This document shows, piece after piece, positions 58,371 through 64,000 of a stretch of 64,000 bases of DNA; within the stretch, counting starts at the first letter, position 1; every line of letters begins with the position of its first letter. The position numbers and the translations under genes were made by a program. Source of the DNA: UM-FILTER-38-24 sp041663205 (GTDB lineage Bacteria > Patescibacteriota > Gracilibacteria > UBA1369 > LOWO2-01-FULL-3); the NCBI GenBank assembly GCA_041663205.1, contig JBAZQZ010000002.1, positions 50,780 to 114,779 on the forward strand, read 5' to 3'. The notes beneath the pieces were generated by a model, which saw only the letters and a program-made list of their open reading frames with translations, was not told the origin of the DNA and made no database searches.

Positions 58371-59402
58371 TTAACATGCTTTTCTTCGCATTTCTATATA
58401 GTCGATGTCCGCGCTGTGCGCGAGCTCGTGGTGTGCTTTGCAAAGCGGAGCGAGGTAGTGTGGATTATGGCTTGGAACAGCGGAAAATCTGCGGACGTGA
58501 TGAATTTGGGTCGAAGGTTTTTGGCAATTCTGGACGGAACATTTTGTGCCGTGTTCGAGGTAGAGGATTTTTTTGACGGAGACGGGGATGTGTCTTGATG
58601 GCTTGCCGTAGGGGTTTTCGGGTGCTGGTGAATTTTCTTTTTGTAGGATTTTTTGGCCAATTTCCTCTTTCTTCTGCGCGATTTCTTGTTCACGGGTTTT
58701 GAGAAATTCGAGTAAAAGTGTGTTTATGTCGATGCCTTTTTGTTGAAGTTCAAGAAGTTTTTGTTGGACTTCGGGGGAGAGATTTAAAGTCTGCCCGGGC
58801 AGACTTTTTGGGTCGATTCCTGGCTCAAACAAGCCATTTTGTTTTTGGAAATCCATTTTTTCGCCGGCAGTTTCGCCGGCAGTTTTTCCAAAGTTTTCGG
58901 TTTCATTTTTTGTCGCAAATTTTTCATCTCGGACCAAAGTTTCCACCGCACTTTTTGAAAGAATTTGTACTTGGTTTGCCAAGAATTTTTCATTTTCAGG
59001 TTTTGCAATTGAGACGATTCTGGCCAACTTATTTATGCTGACTTTTCCGGTCGTCAAAAGTGTTTTTAGCGCCGGCGTTTCTTCAAATCTTTTTTCCAAA
59101 TTCAAAACCAGTCTTGTCTGTTCTTCGCTTAGCCCTGCCAATTTTTTTGAAAATTCAAAAATGGATGAAAAGCCTTTTTTCTCGTACAATTTTCTTTTGA
59201 AAACTTCCGGCAAAAGTCCCGTAAATCTTTGTCGCCAGATTCGCGTGCGTTCGCCATACTCCTTGCAGAGATTGTATAAATTTTCGTCGGGGAGAGATGA
59301 CAAATCGCGGGAGAAAGCCAAATCTTTTCTGCCGGATGGCCCAGGTGCTGACATGAAATTTTGTCCGATTGTTGCCGTGATAGTATTTTTTTGATTATTC
59401 AT
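58371..59402 (-). CDS. HNH endonuclease domain protein
   Basis: A 343-residue protein from the ATG at 59402. The N-terminal half is helical and resembles the DUF222-like region often linked to HNH domains. The middle (about 185-255) is Lys/Glu/Gln-rich. The C-terminal HNH domain (about 290-343) has two Cys in CSVQNC, the IHHVRRFS histidines, and LCKAHHELAH, so the metal and catalytic site looks complete. Frames upstream of 59402 overlap a repeat region. Proteins of this kind occur with repeats or mobile elements in other bacteria, and here a tandem repeat lies directly upstream. Confidence 0.8.
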   Translation of the reverse strand: MNNQKNTITATIGQNFMSAPGPSGRKDLAFSRDLSSLPDENLYNLCKEYGERTRIWRQRFTGLLPEVFKRKLYEKKGFSSIFEFSKKLAGLSEEQTRLVLNLEKRFEETPALKTLLTTGKVSINKLARIVSIAKPENEKFLANQVQILSKSAVETLVRDEKFATKNETENFGKTAGETAGEKMDFQKQNGLFEPGIDPKSLPGQTLNLSPEVQQKLLELQQKGIDINTLLLEFLKTREQEIAQKKEEIGQKILQKENSPAPENPYGKPSRHIPVSVKKILYLEHGTKCSVQNCQKPSTQIHHVRRFSAVPSHNPHYLAPLCKAHHELAHSADIDYIEMRRKAC

Positions 59403-59438
59403 AGGATTATTTTTGAAGATATTTTGTGCCCGAATATT

Positions 59439-59850
59439 AGCAGGTGTAAGCCAAAAATTCAACTTTTTCGAGTAGCGAATTCTTAAAATGTGACGTGTAA
59501 TAAAACTCGTGTTTTCGGCTAAAGGAAGCCACGAAACGGCATTGCTCAAAACAAGAAATATTGCGAAACGCGCGACGGGGATACAGGGGTTTTTGGCTAA
59601 AGGAAGCCGTGAAAAGTATTTGCCAGGGCGAAAAATGTTGTGCGATATGCACTGACAACGCGCGGCGGAAACACAGAGGATTTCGTCTCAAGAAAGCCAT
59701 AAAAAGGCACTTCCCTAAAATAAAAAACTTTGTGTGATGTGTGCTAATGAAACGCGGAGTCTGCGCACATGATATTCCGGTTTCCAGAAGCCACAAAACG
59801 CCGTTGCCCGAAGTGGAGAATGTTGCACGCGTGATTAAATTTCAGAAAGT
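59439..59850. repeat. Degenerate tandem repeat, five units of about 78-94 nt
   Basis: A 14-nt core close to GGCTAAAGGAAGCC recurs at 59439, 59517, 59595, 59685 and 59779. After it come related blocks: CACGAAACGGC, then a TTGC-rich part, then AACGCGCG. Spacings are 78, 78, 90 and 94 nt. The minus strand is open for 119 codons across most of it, with loosely repeated peptides such as ASFSRKH and ASFSQKP. I do not count that as a gene. No gene was found between 59403 and 59834. Confidence 0.6.
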
Positions 59851-60311
59851 TCCCCTAATTCCGCCTCCAGCTCAAACATCTTTCTCTCCGCCGAGAGGAC
59901 TTCTTTTGAAGGATTCGGATACCTCTTTCTGCTTTCGGCGATGCGACGTTTTAGAGAGACGATTTTGTCTTCGTAGACTCTTTTGTCGGCGTAGTAGAGG
60001 ATTTTTTCTTCCCAAGTTTTCAGATTGTCGATTTGCCAAAAATCATGTTTTTCGACGAGGTTTGCCATTTCTTTTTCGCCGATTTTTCGTAAATAATCGG
60101 CCATTTTTTTTGCGTGATCTTTCCCCTGTGTTTTAAAAACGTCGTGAAGCAGGGCTGATTTTATTAAAATATTTTTTCTGATTTTTATTTTTTTCTTTTC
60201 GCATTCGTCCGCCAAATTTTCGCAGAGCTCAGCCACTTTTTGCATATGAAGAATTATATTTTCGGGAACCGCAAATTTTTCGTAGATGAGTTTTATTTCG
60301 GATTTTTTCAT
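59835..60311 (-). CDS. HD-domain hydrolase
   Basis: A 158-residue protein of the HD phosphohydrolase superfamily. The metal-binding pattern includes His in NIILHMQKVAE, the HD pair in ALLHDVF, a later His in EKHDFW and Asp in YYADKRV. Related proteins act on nucleotides or phospho-compounds. The specific substrate is unknown. It is the downstream neighbour of tsaE on the minus strand, 63 nt apart. Confidence 0.82.
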   Translation of the reverse strand: MKKSEIKLIYEKFAVPENIILHMQKVAELCENLADECEKKKIKIRKNILIKSALLHDVFKTQGKDHAKKMADYLRKIGEKEMANLVEKHDFWQIDNLKTWEEKILYYADKRVYEDKIVSLKRRIAESRKRYPNPSKEVLSAERKMFELEAELGELSEI

Positions 60312-60374
60312 GGTAAGTTGAAAAGTTGTGTAAAGGCGTGGTTTTCAGGACTACGGCCAAAAGATTGTCGGCTC

Positions 60375-60797
60375 TCAGTGTTCCGTTATTTTTATTTCTC
60401 TTGAATTTTCATCAATATATAAAATCTCTACGTCTATTCTCTTTTTTGGTAAAATATTTTCCATCCTGTCCGCCCATTCGACAATAATTATATTATTTTT
60501 ATTTTGCATGATTTCCTCGAGTTCAAGCGCCAAAAGTTCGTCGATTTGTTCGAGTCTGTATAAATCAATATGGTAAATATTTTGGCCGTGTATTTTGTGA
60601 TGCCTGATGTACGTGTATGTCGGACTTTTTATTGCAAGTTTTTCTATCCCCAGGCCTTGTGCGAGCCCTTTTGTGAATATCGTTTTGCCCGTGCCAAGAT
60701 TTCCAAAAAGACAAATCATTCCCCCTTTTTTGATTTTTTTTGAAAGTTTGTTCGCGATTTCTTGTGTTTCCTGTGGACTTTTTGTGATGGTATTCAT
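60375..60797 (-). CDS. tsaE: tRNA threonylcarbamoyladenosine biosynthesis ATPase TsaE
   Basis: A P-loop ATPase of 140 residues that assists TsaB/TsaD in making N6-threonylcarbamoyladenosine in tRNAs. The Walker A is GNLGTGKTIF, followed by SPTYTYI and YHIDLYRLE, and Walker B-like IIIVEWADRM. The length is normal. Its ATG at 60797 overlaps the -35 box of the divergent M23 peptidase gene. TsaB, TsaC and TsaD are not in this window. Confidence 0.93.
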   Translation of the reverse strand: MNTITKSPQETQEIANKLSKKIKKGGMICLFGNLGTGKTIFTKGLAQGLGIEKLAIKSPTYTYIRHHKIHGQNIYHIDLYRLEQIDELLALELEEIMQNKNNIIIVEWADRMENILPKKRIDVEILYIDENSREIKITEH

Positions 60798-60825
60798 TGA
60801 TTTTTAGACTTAAATCTGATATAAT
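60797..60825 (+). promoter_or_regulatory. Promoter of the M23 peptidase gene
   Basis: TTGATT (60797-60802) and TATAAT (60820-60825) are 17 nt apart, with TG one base before the -10 box. The ATG at 60860 follows an A-rich leader. Confidence 0.65.
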
Positions 60826-60859
60826 TTTATAATTTAAAAAACACAAAAACAAATACAAA

Positions 60860-62767
60860 ATGAAAAAAGACAAAAGTTATTATTTTGAACATCCCATTTT
60901 CACACTTCTTTTGGTGGGGATTTTCACCACTTCTTTATACTTGGGAGGGATGTATTCAAACCTCATTTATACGAGCGTGATCGGCTTTCCGGAGCATGCG
61001 CCTTTCGACGGGACAGTTTATCCGATGAAAAAAATTCCGGATTGGTCACATATAAAATCCGATAAATATAAATCACCTTTTGATTCTTTCAGTGAAGGAG
61101 AATTGGTTGATGCTCCGAAGTATGAGCCCGAAAAACTTTCGATTTCCACCGATACTTTGAAATGGGGAAACGCGGCTGACGACAAAGTTCGAAATGCAAA
61201 AATTACGTACAGCGTGCCTTACATGGGCACTTATCTTTTGGACGGAAAAGAAAACACGGGATCGCATCCGGCAATCGATATCAAAGTTCCAGAAGGGACT
61301 CCTGTTTACGCTGTGATGAACGGGACTGTGATTAAGGCTTCGAATCAATCTTCGGGTTTCGGTCATCATATTGTTGTCCAACATAACAATGTTCCAAGCT
61401 TGAACAATTCAAATGAAAAAGTTACGCTTTATTCTTCTTACAGCCACTTGAAAGATGTAAATGTTTCCGTCGGCAGTACCGTCACAAAGGGCCAACAGAT
61501 CGCGACAAGCGGGTCCACAGGAACCGCCACGACACCCCACATACATTTTCAAGTCGATACAGAGGAATCTCCTTGGCATCCGTTTTGGCCTTTCACAAAC
61601 AAGGAAATGAACGATGCGGGGCTTGATTTCTTTTCCGCTATAAATGCGGGATTGGGGAGAGAAAGCGCTTTGGTAACAACCGTAAATCCTTTAAAATATG
61701 TAAACAATTATATTGATTCAAATGCAGTTTATTCGAGCGGGGCGGCGACTTCTTCTTCGGCGGTGACCCCGAGCGTTACGACATCTACGCCTTCTTCGGA
61801 TAGTGTGGTGGCTCCGGCCACAAGCGCAATTCCCGCCGATAACGAAGCTGATGTTGAGACTCAACCTGTCGCGTCTTCGGTAGCGTCAGAAACGCCCGTA
61901 GCGCCTGTACAAGTTGAAACTCCTGTTTTGACTTTTGAGTTTGAAGTGAACGATTCTTATACCGAAGGGCAAAATTCACAATTCAAAATTTTACTGAGAG
62001 ATCAAAACGGAAATGTTTATAAAGACGGCATGAGCGGTGAAGCTGTTGTGTCTTCAGTAAGAGGAAATTTCATCGCGACTTCTCCTATTTTCACAAGTCT
62101 TCAATTCAACAATAACGGAGAATTTGTGAATTCAATGAGAAACATGAAGGCCGGAAATGATAAATTGAAATTGGAATTTGACGGAAAGGCTTATTATTCA
62201 AAAGAATTTACAATCCTCGAAAACGCAACCGGAGACTTGTTTTCCGATGTTCCGGCGGGCTCAAGATATTACGAGGCAGTAAATTATTTGGCTAACACAA
62301 AAGTAATCGCCGGATATGGCGACGGAACTTTCAAGCCTGATAATGTTGTAAATAGAGTCGAGGCTTTGAAATTTATTCTTGAAGCGATAAATAAAAAATT
62401 GGACAGCGGACATTTGCCTTTCAAGGACACTTCTTCGAAGGAATGGTATGCGAAATATTTGTATACCGCGTACAAAGCCGGTGTCGTAAACGGATATGAA
62501 GACAAGACTTTCAGGCCTACAAGTACCGTAAACAAAGCTGAATTTTACAAGGTTTTGTTTGCCGGAATGGGCGTTGACGTCGGCAACAGTGTCGGTGAAA
62601 ATCCTTATTCCGACGTAAAAGCCGGCGATTGGTTTGCACCTTACATCGCTTATGCAAAAAATCTCGGAGTCATCGAAAACGGCATCAAAAAACTGAATCC
62701 GTCCGGAGGAATGACCCGCGGCGAAGTCGCTTATGCGATGCATAAGCTGATGTTGACGATGAAGTAA
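60860..62767 (+). CDS. M23 (LytM-type) metallopeptidase with three SLH domains
   Basis: A 635-residue exported protein, held by an N-terminal hydrophobic segment (about 13-40). The M23 domain (about 130-235) has the zinc motif HxxxD (His136, Asp140), His196 in YSHLK and HxH (His227, His229), so the active site is intact. A Ser/Thr/Val/Pro-rich linker (about 290-355) leads to a beta-sandwich region (about 365-450) and three SLH repeats (about 455-635, with GYGDGTFKPD, GYEDKTFRP and NLGVIENG). It probably cuts peptidoglycan while anchored at the wall. The SLH set is like that of the serine protease at 3189. Confidence 0.92.
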   Translation: MKKDKSYYFEHPIFTLLLVGIFTTSLYLGGMYSNLIYTSVIGFPEHAPFDGTVYPMKKIPDWSHIKSDKYKSPFDSFSEGELVDAPKYEPEKLSISTDTLKWGNAADDKVRNAKITYSVPYMGTYLLDGKENTGSHPAIDIKVPEGTPVYAVMNGTVIKASNQSSGFGHHIVVQHNNVPSLNNSNEKVTLYSSYSHLKDVNVSVGSTVTKGQQIATSGSTGTATTPHIHFQVDTEESPWHPFWPFTNKEMNDAGLDFFSAINAGLGRESALVTTVNPLKYVNNYIDSNAVYSSGAATSSSAVTPSVTTSTPSSDSVVAPATSAIPADNEADVETQPVASSVASETPVAPVQVETPVLTFEFEVNDSYTEGQNSQFKILLRDQNGNVYKDGMSGEAVVSSVRGNFIATSPIFTSLQFNNNGEFVNSMRNMKAGNDKLKLEFDGKAYYSKEFTILENATGDLFSDVPAGSRYYEAVNYLANTKVIAGYGDGTFKPDNVVNRVEALKFILEAINKKLDSGHLPFKDTSSKEWYAKYLYTAYKAGVVNGYEDKTFRPTSTVNKAEFYKVLFAGMGVDVGNSVGENPYSDVKAGDWFAPYIAYAKNLGVIENGIKKLNPSGGMTRGEVAYAMHKLMLTMK

Positions 62768-62768
62768 G

Positions 62769-63281
62769 TTAAGACCTTAAAATTGGAGCCAAATCCAAAA
62801 CCATTGTGTCTTTTTTAGTTGTTAGTTCGTAAAAATTCTTTTTTTTGTAGAATTCTTTCGCAGACTCATCTATTGCATCTACGACAATAAGCCTGCAGGG
62901 GAGAAATGCCTTCCATTGCCTGGCAATTGACATCACAAATCTTATTGCCATGCTTCCGTAGCCTTTGTTTTGATATTTTTTGTCTATAATAAGTTGTCCT
63001 ATTTTTATTGCCGGACGTTCATAAAGACCTTTTGCCTTTGTTGTTTTTAAATCTTTCTTACCTACGCTACATATTGATATAGCAATGTATCCTAAAAAAA
63101 CATTGTCCGTGTTTTTCATTACAAAGATCTTTGCTATAAATTCTCTTGAACATTGTGAAGCTTTTTTGTTGAAGAAATTTATTATATTTTTGTGATTTTC
63201 TTCATACTCAAAATCTGTCGGAATCTTCATTCCGTCTTTGAATGGGAAGAAATTTACTTGAAAATTTTTTGGATCATTCAT
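62769..63281 (-). CDS. GNAT acetyltransferase, TacT toxin-like
   Basis: A 170-residue GNAT protein. The acetyl-CoA site is IGQLIIDKKYQNKGYG, with the QxKGYG form of the motif; a later SAKEFYKKKNF fits the family end. The layout is like TacT toxins, which acetylate charged tRNA, including the NFFNKKASQ start region and GYIAIS strand. A small gene directly upstream overlaps by 8 nt, the usual order of antitoxin then toxin. Ordinary acetyltransferases of ribosomal proteins are the alternative. Confidence 0.78.
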   Translation of the reverse strand: MNDPKNFQVNFFPFKDGMKIPTDFEYEENHKNIINFFNKKASQCSREFIAKIFVMKNTDNVFLGYIAISICSVGKKDLKTTKAKGLYERPAIKIGQLIIDKKYQNKGYGSMAIRFVMSIARQWKAFLPCRLIVVDAIDESAKEFYKKKNFYELTTKKDTMVLDLAPILRS

Positions 63282-63447
63282 TTAGCATGGCCTTGACTAC
63301 GCCATCAAAAGCCTTTGATCCTTCCAGCAATTCTTTCTCTTGCCTTGTGAGTTTTGTCCTTTTGTCATTTCTTTTCAGCATCTTCTCAAACCAGACATAG
63401 TCCTTCTCTGATAAAAGTATCGGTGCTGTCGGAGATTTTATTGCCAT
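63274..63447 (-). CDS. Small protein upstream of the GNAT gene, possible antitoxin
   Basis: A 57-residue basic protein from the ATG at 63447. It has PILLSEKDYVWFEKMLKRND, which resembles the DUF1778-type antitoxin strand-helix (I-LS-x-D), and a Lys/Arg/Glu-rich end. The frame is open further upstream to about 63549 with protein-like sequence but no start codon. It overlaps the GNAT gene by 8 nt (ATGAATGA). An inverted repeat upstream could be the site for autoregulation. The antitoxin role is inferred from position. Confidence 0.6.
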   Translation of the reverse strand: MAIKSPTAPILLSEKDYVWFEKMLKRNDKRTKLTRQEKELLEGSKAFDGVVKAMLNE

Positions 63448-63507
63448 AAGAATTGGATTATTCGTTATTTTTATATCATGCTTTCGGGCATGGATTAAGG
63501 CTTTTGT

Positions 63508-63540
63508 GTTTACATGTTTGGCAAATATTTTGATGTAAAC
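63508..63540. promoter_or_regulatory. Operator-like inverted repeat upstream of the antitoxin-like gene
   Basis: GTTTACAT (63508-63515) and ATGTAAAC (63533-63540) form a perfect 8-bp inverted repeat with a 17-nt spacer, upstream of the small gene and on its promoter side. The region from 63548 to 63651 shows nothing else I can support. Confidence 0.5.
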
Positions 63541-63651
63541 GTGAGGAGTTTAGCATGCCGATATTAAATAAAAATTAAATTTTTATAAAAAAATCTTAAA
63601 ATCTTTTTGATACCGAATCTTGTTCAGCAAGACTATAAAGGCACGATTGTA

Positions 63652-63667
63652 ATACGGCAGAGCCGTA

Positions 63668-63668
<1 letters not shown>
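63652..63668. terminator. Hairpin flush with the 3' end of tRNA-Arg
   Basis: ATACGGC and GCCGTAT form a 7-bp stem with a 3-nt AGA loop. Its last base is the terminal A of the encoded CCA of tRNA-Arg. A similar hairpin abuts tRNA-Leu. Confidence 0.4.
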
Positions 63669-63744
<76 letters not shown>

Positions 63745-63815
63745 ACGTGCGTTTCAAGAAACGTGAGTGTTTCTTATCGATTTTTACACTGTTTAAGCCA
63801 AATTTTCAATAGGAA

Positions 63816-64000
63816 TTACATTTTAAACAGAAAAATTTCTATACCTATTCCAACCAGGTTATTTATTACGTGCAATATTATCGCCGGGTAAAGCGATTTT
63901 GATTTGATTGTGATTATGGTTGCGATAAGGCCAAAAACGAATATCGGGAGGATTTTGTTGAAGTTTGAGAACAGCGTTGACATGATCAACGCATAAATAA
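63816..64000 (-). CDS. CPBP-family intramembrane protease, C-terminal part (cut by window end)
   Basis: The minus-strand frame ends with TAA at 63816 and runs off the right end of the window, giving about 60 C-terminal residues. The hydrophobic FVFGLIATIITIKSKSLYPA followed by ILHVINNLVG matches the last conserved helix of CPBP (CAAX protease and bacteriocin-processing) proteins, whose His lies in the H-x-x-x-N motif. The catalytic Glu pair would lie beyond the edge. Function cannot be narrowed further. Confidence 0.75.
   Translation of the reverse strand, partial: IYALIMSTLFSNFNKILPIFVFGLIATIITIKSKSLYPAIILHVINNLVGIGIEIFLFKM

Noticed and set aside
59437..59796. A 119-codon minus-strand open frame across the tandem repeat
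   Set aside because: It reads through degenerate repeats whose spacing is not always a multiple of three, has no start signal and no family likeness.
59439..59850. CRISPR array
   Set aside because: The repeated cores are imperfect and the intervening sequence is itself repetitive, unlike identical repeats with unique spacers.

Overview
The window is an AT-rich, gene-dense stretch of bacterial chromosome with many overlapping genes. TGA is a stop in several genes (for example folE), so the standard bacterial code applies; this argues against the recoded Gracilibacteria/Absconditabacteria. The gene set suggests a member of the Candidate Phyla Radiation (Patescibacteria): a short UvrC, TraG-like ATPases with an N-terminal membrane anchor, a TrbC-like membrane tail, SLH-domain surface enzymes, and proteins joining sigma region 4 to a HARE-HTH domain. 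Folate, riboflavin and NAD genes on one stretch would fit a biosynthetically richer lineage such as Peregrinibacteria. That placement is inference from gene content, not phylogeny. Many starts have no clear Shine-Dalgarno sequence and sit behind A-rich leaders, and many genes have readable -35/-10 promoters.

Left part (1-10 kb, mostly minus strand): a long operon runs uvrC, an SLH serine protease, folP, a PTPS-family enzyme, folK, folE, pabA and pabB (cut by the window edge). It covers most of tetrahydrofolate synthesis, with the PTPS enzyme in the place of folB. A nucleotidyltransferase-like gene, der, a secreted coiled-coil protein with a VirB2/TrbC-like tail, and a glycosyltransferase follow.

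10-24 kb: two signalling clusters of partner-switching type are present. One is an RsbW-like kinase, a STAS protein with a Pro/Ala tail, and a PrsW-like intramembrane protease. The other is a transporter-like membrane protein with HEAT repeats, a second STAS protein, a SpoIIE/RsbU phosphatase, and queA. Between them are chorismate mutase, rpsB-tsf followed directly by ribBA-ribD, and murJ.

24-34 kb: a secreted Ig/FN3 protein, yggT and cysS lead into an accessory stretch (28.0-31.3 kb). It holds small unknown genes, a radical SAM protein, repeated operator-like inverted repeats, and a second partial copy of the cysS 3' end. After it come DUF2000, two small membrane proteins, murC, a divergent FtsB/DivIC-like gene, and two tRNA genes with a CAT anticodon.

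34-57 kb: housekeeping genes (glyS, valS, nadA, nadC, tRNA-Leu, a HIT protein, dnaE, aspS) are interspersed with two paralogous TraG-like ATPases, two paralogous sigma-region-4/HARE-HTH proteins, an orphan winged-helix protein, and a 3D-domain peptidoglycan protein. 57-64 kb: an unknown protein, an HNH endonuclease with a duplicated tail, a degenerate tandem repeat, an HD hydrolase, tsaE, an M23/SLH peptidase, a GNAT gene paired with a small upstream gene (toxin-antitoxin-like), tRNA-Arg, and a CPBP-type membrane protease cut by the window end.

The strongest leads for something undescribed are the UvrC with an acetyltransferase inserted in its nuclease domain, the pair of sigma-region-4/HARE-HTH proteins, the accessory stretch beside cysS with shared promoter/operator design, and the repeat-plus-HNH region at 58-60 kb.
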